A DNA stretch of 64,000 bases from Streptomyces sp. 6-11-2 (lineage in GTDB: Bacteria; Actinomycetota; Actinomycetes; Streptomycetales; Streptomycetaceae). The stretch is taken from contig NZ_BJOR01000001.1 of the NCBI RefSeq assembly GCF_006540305.1, positions 3,410,001 through 3,474,000 of the forward strand, given 5' to 3'. Each line of letters begins with the position of its first letter. Positions within the stretch are counted from its first letter, which is position 1. The notes beneath the pieces are model-generated. The model had not been told where the DNA came from. It saw only the letters and a program-made list of their open reading frames with translations, and searched no databases. A program made the translations under genes and the position numbers. Positions 8,386 through 16,247 of this stretch are shown here, in pieces.

Positions 8386-8572
8386 CTAGGGTCTTTCGTT
8401 TGGATCAGGCCGGATCAGGGAGCGGGGTCCGGTGCCGTGCAAAGGAAGGAGGGCGGCAGGGCGGAGCCCTGCCGACCGACGACAACGCGGCTGGGGTCCC
8501 CCCTGCTCGAAGAGCTTGGGGGAGCGGTGCCAGGGCCCGCGAGCCCGGCGTGATCCAAACGAGAGGCGCTAG
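8386..8572. mobile_element. 187-bp MITE-like element with ~31-bp terminal inverted repeats
   Basis: The left end (CTAG at 8386, then TCTTTCGTTTGGATCA) and the reverse complement of the right end (CTAG at 8569, then TCTCGTTTGGATCA) share an identical 12-bp core TCGTTTGGATCA and further similarity to ~31 nt. The 9-bp GGCGCTAGG occurs at both borders (8382-8390 and 8565-8573), consistent with a target duplication; CTAG targets are known for IS5-type transposases. The interior has no open frame but contains a copy of the dispersed palindrome (8498-8522). The right border forms the TAG stop of the nitrilase gene. Confidence 0.65.
8498..8522. repeat. Dispersed palindromic repeat, copy 2
   Basis: CCCCCCTGCTCGAAGAGCTTGGGGG is the reverse-orientation form of the palindrome at 3852-3884 and lies inside the MITE-like element. 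Confidence 0.6.
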
Positions 8573-9393
8573 GAGCCGTCCTGACGGCGCGGCGGCTCCA
8601 GGCCGAGGACCCGGTCCTTCAGGGCCGGGAACTGGTCCCGGGTGGCCGGCACCCTCGCCGGGTCGAAGTCGACCGTGAGGACCTCCTCGCCGGGGCCGGC
8701 CTCGGCCAGCACCTCGCCCCAGGGGTCCACCACGATCGAGTGACCCGCCTGCGGAACTCCCGCGTGCGTCCCGGCCGTTCCACAGGCGAGCACGAACGCC
8801 TGGTCCTCCACCGCCCGCGCCCGGGCCAGCAGCGTCCAGTGCGCACGCCGGCGCTCGGGCCAACCCGCCGGGACCACCAGGGTCTGCGCCCCGGCGTCGA
8901 CGAGCCCGCGGAAGAGTTCGGGGAAACGGAGGTCGTAACAGGTCGCGAGGCCCAGGACGGTGTCCGGCAGAGGGACCGTCACCAGTTCCCGCCCCGCGCT
9001 CATCAGCACGGCCTCGCCCTTGTCGAAGCCGAAGCGGTGGATCTTGCGGTAGACGGCGGCCAGCTCGCCGGAGGGGGAGAAGACCAGGGAAGTGTTGTAG
9101 AGGGAGCCCGCGGCCGAGTCGCCGTCGGACACGGCGCGTTCGGGGATCGAGCCGGCGTGCAGCCACACGCCCGCGTCGCTCGCCGCCTTGGCCATCGCCT
9201 CGTAGGTGGGACCCTCCAGCGGTTCGGCCTCGCGTTCGAACTCCTCGAAGGCGAAGGCCCCGGTGGTCCACAGCTCTGGCAGCACCACGAGGTCGGCCCC
9301 GGTCTGCTCGCCCACCAGCGCGGCCACCCGCCCACGCCGTGAATCGACCGATTCACCCTCGTTCACGGCAATCTGGATCAGCGAGGCGCGCAC
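8569..9393 (-). CDS. Carbon-nitrogen hydrolase (nitrilase superfamily)
   Basis: A 274-aa cytoplasmic amidase-type enzyme. The Glu-Lys-Cys catalytic triad is visible: Glu in 'LVVLPELWTTG' (about residue 40), Lys in 'AAVYRKIHRFGF' (about 115) and Cys in 'LGLATCYDLRFPELFRGL' (about 148). The order and spacing match nitrilase branch proteins such as omega-amidase/Nit2-like hydrolases, so a small amide substrate is likely but not identified. The GTG at 9393 ('VRASLIQIAVNEG') is chosen because the family starts with this beta-strand; longer in-frame starts add no similarity. It is divergent from the maleylpyruvate isomerase-family gene. Its stop lies in the border of the MITE-like element. Confidence 0.9.
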   Translation of the reverse strand: MRASLIQIAVNEGESVDSRRGRVAALVGEQTGADLVVLPELWTTGAFAFEEFEREAEPLEGPTYEAMAKAASDAGVWLHAGSIPERAVSDGDSAAGSLYNTSLVFSPSGELAAVYRKIHRFGFDKGEAVLMSAGRELVTVPLPDTVLGLATCYDLRFPELFRGLVDAGAQTLVVPAGWPERRRAHWTLLARARAVEDQAFVLACGTAGTHAGVPQAGHSIVVDPWGEVLAEAGPGEEVLTVDFDPARVPATRDQFPALKDRVLGLEPPRRQDGS

Positions 9394-9574
9394 ACTACCA
9401 CCGTCCTGGCACTCGAGTCGTCCGGACAGGCCTACGATCGTCACACGAAAGCACTGCCGGGCTGCCTCACAGCAGCGTAACTTAGCGTTCCAAGACACCC
9501 GCCGACCGCAGCCACCTCCCACTGGCAATGCCATCACATCCGCCCGTGTACCGACCGCCGAGGGGTCCCGTTCC

Positions 9575-10399
9575 GTGAGTCTGCATCCCACCCTCCAGCC
9601 CTACGCCGATGCCTGGACCCACTCCGTCGAGGCGATATCGGAGCTGATGCAGCCCCTGGTGGAGGCCGATTGGAACCGGCGCACCCCGTGCCCGGGCTGG
9701 TCGGTCCGCGACGTCGTCTCGCACATCATCGGCATGGACTGCGAGATGCTGGGCGACCCGCGGCCCATCCACGCGCTCCCGCGCGACCTGTTCCACGTCA
9801 CCAACGAGCACCAGCGCTACATGGAGATGCAGGTCGACGTCCGCCGCCACCACACGTCGCCGGAGATGACCTCCGAGCTGGAGTACACGATCATCCGCCG
9901 CAACCGCCAGCTGCGGAACGAGTCCCGCGACCCCGGCACCAAGATGCGCGGACCGCTCGGCGCGGAGATCACCCTCGAAGAGGCCATGCGCTACCGCGCC
10001 TTCGACATCTGGGTGCACGAGCAGGACCTGCGCGCGGCCCTCGGCCGCCCCAGCGACCTCGACTCGCCCGGCGCCCACGTCGCCCGGGACTACCTGCTGG
10101 CCGCCCTCCCGGACGTGGTCGCGGTCAAGGCGGACGCCCCGCGCAGCTCGGCGATCGTCTTCGACGTGCACGGCCCGGTGGAGTTCCTGCGCACGATCCG
10201 CGTCGACATCCAGGGCCGCGGCACCCTGGAGACGGCCCCGGCCCTCGGCCCGGCGGCGACCCTCGCGCTCGACTGGGAGACCTACGTCCGCCTGGCCTGC
10301 GGCCGGGTCACCCCGGAAGCGGTCGCGGACCGTGTGAAGACGGAGGGCGACCTGGACCTGGCGGCGGCGATCCTGCGGAACTTCGTGGTGACGGCCTAG
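9575..10399 (+). CDS. Maleylpyruvate isomerase family mycothiol-dependent enzyme
   Basis: The 274-aa protein has an N-terminal four-helix DinB-like domain beginning 'SLHPTLQPYADAWTHSVEAISELMQPLVEADW' with the characteristic 'RTPCPGWSVRDVVSHIIGMD' segment (about residues 38-57), whose His is one metal ligand. Further conserved parts are 'EAMRYRAFDIWVHEQDLRAALGRP' (about 145, second His/Glu region) and a C-terminal SCP2-like region ending 'VTPEAVADRVKTEGDLDLAAAILRNF'. This architecture is that of actinobacterial mycothiol-dependent enzymes, which use mycothiol in place of glutathione. The specific reaction is unknown. It starts with GTG at 9575. Confidence 0.87.
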   Translation: MSLHPTLQPYADAWTHSVEAISELMQPLVEADWNRRTPCPGWSVRDVVSHIIGMDCEMLGDPRPIHALPRDLFHVTNEHQRYMEMQVDVRRHHTSPEMTSELEYTIIRRNRQLRNESRDPGTKMRGPLGAEITLEEAMRYRAFDIWVHEQDLRAALGRPSDLDSPGAHVARDYLLAALPDVVAVKADAPRSSAIVFDVHGPVEFLRTIRVDIQGRGTLETAPALGPAATLALDWETYVRLACGRVTPEAVADRVKTEGDLDLAAAILRNFVVTA

Positions 10400-10421
10400 G
10401 GTCGTGGCCGCGGACAGACGT

Positions 10422-10473
10422 GCCTCCCCGGGGGCGAGCCGGAACCCCCCTGCTCCAGGAGCCGGGGGGAGGC
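10422..10473. terminator. Hairpin between convergent genes, includes dispersed palindrome copy 3
   Basis: GCCTCCCC (10422-10429) pairs with GGGGAGGC (10466-10473). The inner CCCCCC...GGGGGG at 10444-10469 is a diverged copy of the palindrome at 3852. It lies between the stop of the mycothiol-linked enzyme gene and the stop of the MFS gene, so it would end transcription from either side. Confidence 0.5.
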
Positions 10474-10534
10474 GCGTGCCGGCCGCGGCGAGCGCACCGG
10501 ACCCGGCCCCGTCTCGCGACGGAGCAGGGCACCG

Positions 10535-11842
10535 TCACGCCGGCACGTGCACCGTCTCCACCCGGCTGGCGACCAGCCGCTCCCGCTCCCGCCGGGCCGC
10601 CCGCTTCCGCAGCCGCAGGATCTGGCTCACGCCCAGCGCCTGGAGCACGAACACCGCCGAGAAGGCGATCCGGTAGTCGTCCCCGGTCGCGTCCAGCAGC
10701 ACGCCGATCGCGAACAACGTCGTCATCGAGGCCACGAAGCCGCCCATGTTGGTGATGCCCGACGCCGTCCCCTGACGCTCCGCCGGATTCGCCGGCCGCG
10801 CGAAGTCGAACCCGATCATCGAGGCCGGACCGCACGCGCCGAGCACCAGGCACAGCACGATCAGCAGCCACATCGGCGCCCGCCCGCCCGGATACGCCAG
10901 CGTCACCGCCCAGATGCCCGAGGTCGCCGCCACCGTGCCGAGCGCGAGCGGCAGCCGCGCCGCGTGGTGCCGGGCGACGATCTGCCCGTACACGAGCCCG
11001 ACGGCCATGTTGGACACCACGACGAGCGTGAGCAGTTCACCCGCGTCCGCCCGTGACAGGCCCTGGGCCTCGACCAGGAACGGCAGCCCCCACAGCAGCA
11101 GGAACACCATCGCCGGGAACTGCGTGGTGAAGTGCACCCACAGCCCGAGCCGTGTCCCGGGCTCCCGCCAGGACGCGGCGATCTGCCGGCGTACGTACGC
11201 GGCGCCCAGGTGAGGCAGCGGCTCCGGTTCGTGGCCCTCCGGGTGGTCCTTGAGGAACAGCACCAGCAGCACCAGCACCACCGCCCCGGCCAGCGCGCTG
11301 CCCGCGAAGGCCGCCGTCCAGCCCACGCCGTGCAGCAGCCGGGCCAGCACCAGCGTGGACACCAGGTTGCCGGCCATCCCGGCCAGCCCGGCCAGCTGGG
11401 CGACCAGCGGCCCGCGCCGGACGGGGAACCACCGGGTGCCCAGCCGCAGCACGCTGATGAACGTCATGGCGTCCCCGCAGCCGAGCAGCGCACGCGAGGC
11501 GAGCGCGGTGCCGTACGACGGGGAGAACGCGAAGCCGAGCTGGCCGGCCGTGAAGAGCACGGCGCCGATCGCCAGCACCTTCTTGGTGCCGAGCCGGTCG
11601 ACCAGCAGACCGACGGGTATCTGCATACCGGCGTAGACGAGGAGCTGGAGGATCGAGAACGTCGACAGCGCCGAGGCGCCCACGTGGAAGCGGTCGGCGG
11701 CGTCGAGACCGGCGACGCCCAGGGAGGTGCGGAAGATGACGGCGACGAAGTAGACGGCGACGCCGATGCTCCAGACGGCGACGGCGCGCCGGCCGCCGGG
11801 CGGATCACCGGGCAGGGAGGCCGGCGAGGACGAGGAGCTCAC
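10535..11842 (-). CDS. MFS transporter
   Basis: A 435-aa major facilitator superfamily permease with about twelve hydrophobic helices, e.g. 'AVWSIGVAVYFVAVIFRTSLGVA' (helix 1) and the signature 'LVDRLGTKKVLAIGAVLFTAGQ' in the loop between helices 2 and 3. A charged central loop around residue 215 ('FLKDHPEGHEPEPLPHL') divides the two halves. The last helices include 'MGGFVASMTTLFAIGVLLDATGDDYRIAF', and the tail is basic. The substrate is not evident. The GTG start overlaps the last 4 bases of the upstream GntR gene (GTGA), so the two are translationally coupled, and the regulator probably controls the transporter. Confidence 0.88.
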   Translation of the reverse strand: MSSSSSPASLPGDPPGGRRAVAVWSIGVAVYFVAVIFRTSLGVAGLDAADRFHVGASALSTFSILQLLVYAGMQIPVGLLVDRLGTKKVLAIGAVLFTAGQLGFAFSPSYGTALASRALLGCGDAMTFISVLRLGTRWFPVRRGPLVAQLAGLAGMAGNLVSTLVLARLLHGVGWTAAFAGSALAGAVVLVLLVLFLKDHPEGHEPEPLPHLGAAYVRRQIAASWREPGTRLGLWVHFTTQFPAMVFLLLWGLPFLVEAQGLSRADAGELLTLVVVSNMAVGLVYGQIVARHHAARLPLALGTVAATSGIWAVTLAYPGGRAPMWLLIVLCLVLGACGPASMIGFDFARPANPAERQGTASGITNMGGFVASMTTLFAIGVLLDATGDDYRIAFSAVFVLQALGVSQILRLRKRAARRERERLVASRVETVHVPA

Positions 11843-12489
11843 CGGACCTCCCCCCGGGCGAGGTGGGAGAACCAGTTGACGTGCCGGTGCACGACGTCGA
11901 CGGCCGCCTCCGCGTCCCCCGAGCGCAGCGCGTCCAGGATCTGCTCGTGCTCGGCGAGCGTCTTGGCGAGCCGGTCGGGGTGGGAGTGCATGACGGCGAC
12001 GCCCATGCGCAGCTGCCGGTCGCGCAACTGGTCGTAGAGCCGGGACAGGATCTCGTTGCCGCCACTGCGGACGATCTCGGCGTGGAAGCAGCGGTCGGTG
12101 ACGGCGGCCGCCGCGAAGTCACCGGCGGCGGCCTGCTTCTTCTGCTTCTGGAGCAGTTCCTCGAGCCGCTCGATGAGCCCCGGCGACGCGGGGACGGCCT
12201 TCCGGGCCGCGTACTCCTCGACCAGCTGCCGGGTCTCGACCACGTCGGCGATCTCCTGCGCGGAGACCGGCAGGACGAGAGCCCCCTTCTTCGGGTAGAG
12301 CTTGATGAGCCCCTCGACCTCCAGCCGCAGCAGCGCCTCGCGCACGGGCGTGCGCGAGACCCCGACGGCCTCGGCCAGCTCCCCCTCGGTCAGCAGGGTG
12401 CCGCCCTCGTAACTGCGGTCCAGGACCGCTTGCTTGACGTGTGTGTACACACGATCGGCGGCGGGGGGCTGTTTCACGGCCAGGCTCAT
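11839..12489 (-). CDS. GntR family regulator (FadR/FCD subfamily)
   Basis: A 216-aa regulator with an N-terminal winged helix (residues ~8-72: 'VYTHVKQAVLDRSYEGGTLLTEGELAEAVGVSRTPVREALLRLEVEGLIKLYPKKGALV') and an all-helical FCD effector domain (~80-210) containing 'DRCFHAEIVRSGGNEIL' and 'EHEQILDALRSGDAEAAVDVVHRHV', where conserved Asp/His residues usually bind a metal and an organic-acid ligand. The ATG at 12489 ('MSLAVKQPP') directly precedes the HTH. It overlaps the MFS gene by 4 bp and probably represses that operon; the ligand is unknown. Confidence 0.9.
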   Translation of the reverse strand: MSLAVKQPPAADRVYTHVKQAVLDRSYEGGTLLTEGELAEAVGVSRTPVREALLRLEVEGLIKLYPKKGALVLPVSAQEIADVVETRQLVEEYAARKAVPASPGLIERLEELLQKQKKQAAAGDFAAAAVTDRCFHAEIVRSGGNEILSRLYDQLRDRQLRMGVAVMHSHPDRLAKTLAEHEQILDALRSGDAEAAVDVVHRHVNWFSHLARGEVR

Positions 12490-12686
12490 GCCCACAGCAT
12501 AGATACAACACGTACCCAAGGCCCGCCCCATCCAGCATGCGGACCATACGGGCCCGATGGCCGAATCCACCCCGTAAACCGTGCAACCATCCACCCCACC
12601 CATGAGTCAGACAGGTGCGGCCCCACTTTGTGGGCTCTCAACTCTGCCGCACCGCCGAGGAATACAACATAATCGGGGTACTTCAC

Positions 12687-13589
12687 TTGAAAACCGGCAT
12701 CCAGGGCATCCGTATCCGCAGAGCCGCCGCAGTCGCCGTGACCACGAGCGCCGTGCTCGCCGCCGGGGCCCTCACCGCGGCACCCGCGCAGGCCGTCACC
12801 ACGCCGACGATCGTGGCCAAGGGCGGCTACGTGATGGACGACGCGACCGGCAAGTCCCTCTACGGCAAGGCCGCGGACACCAAGCGCTCCACCGGCTCCA
12901 CCACGAAGATCATGACCGCCAAGGTCGTGCTGGCCCAGCCGAATCTGAACCTCGACGCCAAGGTCACCATCCAGAAGGCGTACAGCGACTACGTCGTCAA
13001 GAACAACGCCTCCCAGGCCCACCTGATCGTCGGCGACAAGGTGACCGTCCGTCAGCTGCTGTACGGCCTGATGCTGCCCTCGGGCTGCGACGCCGCGTAC
13101 GCGCTGGCCGACAAGTACGGTTCGGGCTCGACGCGGGACGCGCGCGTGAAGTCCTTCATCGGCAAGATGAACAGCACCGCCAAGAGCCTCGGCATGACGA
13201 ACACGCGCTTCGACTCGTTCGACGGCATCGGCAAGGGCAGCAACTACTCGACGCCGCGTGACCTGACGAAGCTGGCGCGCAGCGCGATGAAGAGCTCCAC
13301 GTTCCGTACGATCGTGAAGACGAAGTCGTACACCGCCAAGACCGTCACCAAGACGGGCAGCACCCGCACGATGGGCAAGTGGACGAACACGAACACCCTG
13401 CTCAGCAGCTACAGCGGCGCGATCGGCGTGAAGACGGGCTCCGGTCCCCAGGCCGGGGCCTGCCTCGTCTTCGCCGCCACCAGGAACGGCAGGACCGTCA
13501 TCGGTACGGTTCTGGCCTCGTCCACGTACGCGCAGCGCGCGACGGACGCGACGAAGCTCCTGAACTACGGGTTCGCCAAGAAGGTCTGA
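12687..13589 (+). CDS. D-alanyl-D-alanine carboxypeptidase/transpeptidase (S11, K15-like)
   Basis: An exported penicillin-binding enzyme that trims or cross-links peptidoglycan peptides. With the TTG start at 12687 (after CGGGG), the product is 300 aa with a signal peptide 'IRIRRAAAVAVTTSAVLAAGALTAAPAQA'. Active-site motifs: SxxK in 'TGSTTKIMTAK', a second motif 'LPSGCDAAYALAD' where Ser-Gly-Cys replaces the usual Ser-x-Asn, and KTG in 'IGVKTGSGPQAG'. The SGC variant is known from the Streptomyces K15 DD-transpeptidase, and the size also matches, so this is probably its orthologue. No C-terminal membrane anchor is seen. Longer in-frame starts upstream lack a ribosome site. A strong terminator follows. 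Confidence 0.9.
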   Translation: MKTGIQGIRIRRAAAVAVTTSAVLAAGALTAAPAQAVTTPTIVAKGGYVMDDATGKSLYGKAADTKRSTGSTTKIMTAKVVLAQPNLNLDAKVTIQKAYSDYVVKNNASQAHLIVGDKVTVRQLLYGLMLPSGCDAAYALADKYGSGSTRDARVKSFIGKMNSTAKSLGMTNTRFDSFDGIGKGSNYSTPRDLTKLARSAMKSSTFRTIVKTKSYTAKTVTKTGSTRTMGKWTNTNTLLSSYSGAIGVKTGSGPQAGACLVFAATRNGRTVIGTVLASSTYAQRATDATKLLNYGFAKKV

Positions 13590-13609
13590 CACCCGCCCAC
13601 CAGGCCGAA

Positions 13610-13639
13610 GGGCCCGCCGCTGACCTCAGCGGCGGGCCC
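13610..13639 (+). terminator. Rho-independent-type hairpin after the DD-peptidase gene
   Basis: A perfect 14-bp stem GGGCCCGCCGCTGA / TCAGCGGCGGGCCC with a 2-nt loop lies 20 bp after the stop. Confidence 0.85.
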
Positions 13640-13774
13640 TCGGTTCAGACGCGTGTGTCCCGGTGGGACCTGGAGGTGGCCTGAGGTGGCCTTCGGCCCG
13701 CTCGACGCACTGCGCAGCCACCGGCCGAGCTGACCCTCCCGGCCCGTCACACCCCCTGGACCACCGCATGCGCC

Positions 13775-13809
13775 GGGGCGGCGCACCTCCGTGAGAGGTG
13801 CGCCGCCCC
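13775..13809 (-). terminator. Terminator of the first bkd operon
   Basis: A perfect 15-bp stem GGGGCGGCGCACCTC / GAGGTGCGCCGCCCC with a 5-nt loop lies 16 bp beyond the E2 stop on the complement strand. Between it and the hairpin at 13610-13639 nothing else is recognised. Confidence 0.85.
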
Positions 13810-13825
13810 GTTTCGCCACGGGCTG

Positions 13826-15253
13826 CTACGCCCAGGTGATCAGTCGCTTCGGCTGTTCCAGGATCGCGGCCACGTCGGCCAGGACCTTGGAGCCGAGTTC
13901 GCCGTCGACCAGGCGGTGGTCGAAGCTGAGCGCCAGCGTGGTGACCTGGCGGGGCTTGACCTTGCCCTTGTGGACCCACGGCTGGAGCTTGATCGCGCCG
14001 ACCGCGAGGATCGCCGACTCGCCGGGGTTGAGGATCGGCGTGCCGGTGTCGACGCCGAAGACGCCGACGTTGGTGATCGTCACCGTGCCGCCCTGCATGG
14101 CCGCCGGGGACGTCCTGCCCTCGCGGGCCGTGGCCACCAGCTCGCCGAGCGCCTCCGCGAGCTGCGGCAGCGTCTTGGCGTGGGCGTCCTTGATGTTCGG
14201 CACGATCAGGCCGCGCGGGGTCGCCGCCGCGATGCCCAGGTTGACGTAGTGCTTCAGGACGATCTCCTGAGCCGCCTCGTCCCAGGACGCGTTGATCTCC
14301 GGGTTGCGCTTGATGGCGACCAGCAGGGCCTTGGCGATCAGCAGCAGCGGGTTGACCCGCAGCCCCTGCATGTCCTTGTCCTGCTTGAGCTCCTCGACCA
14401 GCTTCATCGTGCGCGTCACGTCCACCGTCACGAACTCCGTGACGTGCGGGGCCGTGAACGCCGAGCCGACCATCGCCGCCGCCGTCGCCTTGCGGACGCC
14501 CTTGACGGGGACCCGGGTCTCGCGCACCCCGTCGTAGCTCACGGCGGGAGCCGGAGCCGCGGCCACCGGCGCCGGCGCAGCCGCGGGCTCGGGGGTCGTG
14601 GGTGCGGCCGGTGCCGCCACCGCCGCGTGCACGTCCTCGCGCGTGATGATGCCGTCCGGGCCGGACGGCACGACCGTGGCGAGGTCCACGCCCAGGTCCT
14701 TGGCCAGCTTGCGCACCGGCGGCTTGGCCAGCGGGCGGGGCCCGGCGGGCGCCGCGACGGCCGCCGGGGCCACGGTGCCGTGGCCGTTCAGCTCCGGCCG
14801 GGGTGCCGTCGCCGCCGGGGCGGCCGCGGCCTCCGGGCCCTTGCGCGGACGGCGCTTGGTGGAGGACACCGAGACGCCGTAGCCCACCAGCACCGGCTGG
14901 CGGCCCTGCGGCTTCTCCTCCCCGTCCGGGTCCTGCTCGGTCTTCGGCTCGGCCACCGGAGCGGCCTGCGCCGGTACCTCGGCCGGGGCCGCGCCCGCCA
15001 CCTGCACCGCGATGATGGACGTGCCCACGTCCACCGTGGTGCCCTCGGCGAAGTGCAGCTCGCGCACCACCCCGTCGTAGGGGATGGGCAGTTCGACGGC
15101 CGCCTTGGCGGTCTCGACCTCGCAGACCACCTGGCCGTCGGTGACCGTGTCACCGGGCTGGACGTACCACTTGAGGATCTCCGCCTCGGTCAGACCCTCG
15201 CCGACATCCGGCATCTTGAACTCACGCACGGACGCATCGGTCATCGTCGTCAC
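13826..15253 (-). CDS. bkdC: Branched-chain 2-oxoacid dehydrogenase E2 (dihydrolipoamide acyltransferase), operon 1
   Basis: The 475-aa E2 core transfers the branched acyl group from E1-bound TPP through lipoate to CoA. Domains in order: lipoyl domain (residues ~8-85) with the lipoylated Lys in 'CEVETAKAAVELPIPYDG'; an Ala/Pro-rich linker; the peripheral E1/E3-binding domain (~155-190, 'PPVRKLAKDLGVDLATVVPSGPDGIITREDV'); a second Ala/Pro linker; and the catalytic domain (~240-475) with 'LSFDHRLVDGELGSKVLAD' (HxxxDG active site). It is the last gene of a three-gene operon, 11 bp after E1beta, and a hairpin follows. Products feed branched fatty acid starters and polyketide precursors in streptomycetes. 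Confidence 0.93.
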   Translation of the reverse strand: MTTMTDASVREFKMPDVGEGLTEAEILKWYVQPGDTVTDGQVVCEVETAKAAVELPIPYDGVVRELHFAEGTTVDVGTSIIAVQVAGAAPAEVPAQAAPVAEPKTEQDPDGEEKPQGRQPVLVGYGVSVSSTKRRPRKGPEAAAAPAATAPRPELNGHGTVAPAAVAAPAGPRPLAKPPVRKLAKDLGVDLATVVPSGPDGIITREDVHAAVAAPAAPTTPEPAAAPAPVAAAPAPAVSYDGVRETRVPVKGVRKATAAAMVGSAFTAPHVTEFVTVDVTRTMKLVEELKQDKDMQGLRVNPLLLIAKALLVAIKRNPEINASWDEAAQEIVLKHYVNLGIAAATPRGLIVPNIKDAHAKTLPQLAEALGELVATAREGRTSPAAMQGGTVTITNVGVFGVDTGTPILNPGESAILAVGAIKLQPWVHKGKVKPRQVTTLALSFDHRLVDGELGSKVLADVAAILEQPKRLITWA

Positions 15254-15264
15254 GAACCTCTCCC

Positions 15265-16245
15265 TCAGTACGCCAGCGAGCGGTCGACGGCGTCGAGCAC
15301 GCGGTCCAGGTCCGGCAGGTAGGACTCCTCCAGGCGGGCCGGCGGGTACGGGGCGTGGTAGCCGCCGACCCGCAGCACGGGGGCCTCCAGGTGGTAGAAG
15401 CAGCGCTCGGTGATCCGGGCGGCGATCTCCGCGCCGGAGCCGAAGAACACCGGTGCCTCGTGAACGACGACGAGGCGGCGCGTCCGCTCCACCGAGGCCT
15501 GGATGGCGTCGAAGTCGATCGGGGAGACCGAGCGCAGGTCCAGGACCTCCAGGGACTTGCCCTCCTCGGCGGCCGCGGCGGCGACCTCCTGGCAGAGCTT
15601 CACCATCGGGCCGTAGGCCGCCAGGGTCAGGTCCGTGCCCTCGCGGACGACCTGCGCCTTGTGCAGCGGGTTCGGGATGGCCTCCGTGTTGACCTCGGCC
15701 TTGTCCCAGTAGCGCCGCTTGGGCTCGAAGTAGATCACCGGGTCGTCGCTCTGGATGGCCTGCTGCATCATCCAGTACGCGTCCGACGCGTTGGAGGGGC
15801 TGACGATCTTCAGACCCGCCACGTGCGCGAACAGCGCCTCGGGGGACTCCGAGTGGTGCTCGACCGCGCCGATGCCACCGCCGTAGGGGATGCGGATGAC
15901 GACCGGGAGCTTGACCTTGCCCAGCGAGCGGGCGTGCATCTTCGCGAGCTGCGTGACGATCTGGTCGTACGCCGGGAACACGAAGCCGTCGAACTGGATC
16001 TCGACCACCGGGCGGTAGCCGCGCAGGGCGAGGCCGATCGCGGTGCCGACGATGCCGGACTCGGCGAGCGGGGTGTCGATGACGCGGCTCTCGCCGAAGT
16101 CCTTCTGGAGGCCGTCCGTCACCCGGAACACGCCGCCGAGCTTGCCGACGTCCTCGCCCATGATGAGGACCTTGGGGTCGGTGTCCAGGGCGCGGCGCAG
16201 CGACTCGTTGATCGCCTTGGCCAGGGCCATCTTCTCAGCAGCCAT
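15265..16245 (-). CDS. bkdB: Branched-chain 2-oxoacid dehydrogenase E1 beta, operon 1
   Basis: The 326-aa beta subunit forms the alpha2beta2 TPP-dependent decarboxylase with the adjacent alpha subunit. Recognisable parts are 'ALDTDPKVLIMGEDVGKLGGVFRVTDGLQKDFG' (residues ~18-50, TPP/aminopyrimidine region with catalytic Glu), 'DTPLAESGIVGTAIGLALRGYRPVVEIQF', 'IRIPYGGGIGAVEHHSESPEALFAH' and the transketolase C-terminal domain 'LEVLDLRSVSPIDFDAI...VVVHEA'. The ATG at 16245 lies 2 bp after the E1alpha stop, so translation is coupled. The length is normal. It is about two-thirds identical by eye to the second E1beta in this window (30949-31953). Confidence 0.93.
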   Translation of the reverse strand: MAAEKMALAKAINESLRRALDTDPKVLIMGEDVGKLGGVFRVTDGLQKDFGESRVIDTPLAESGIVGTAIGLALRGYRPVVEIQFDGFVFPAYDQIVTQLAKMHARSLGKVKLPVVIRIPYGGGIGAVEHHSESPEALFAHVAGLKIVSPSNASDAYWMMQQAIQSDDPVIYFEPKRRYWDKAEVNTEAIPNPLHKAQVVREGTDLTLAAYGPMVKLCQEVAAAAAEEGKSLEVLDLRSVSPIDFDAIQASVERTRRLVVVHEAPVFFGSGAEIAARITERCFYHLEAPVLRVGGYHAPYPPARLEESYLPDLDRVLDAVDRSLAY

Positions 16246-16247
16246 GA

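Noticed and set aside
12440..12451. GTGTGTACACAC palindrome as a GntR operator
   Set aside because: It lies inside the coding sequence of the regulator's HTH (Val-Tyr-Thr-His) and can be explained by codon choice. No copy was seen in the promoter region.
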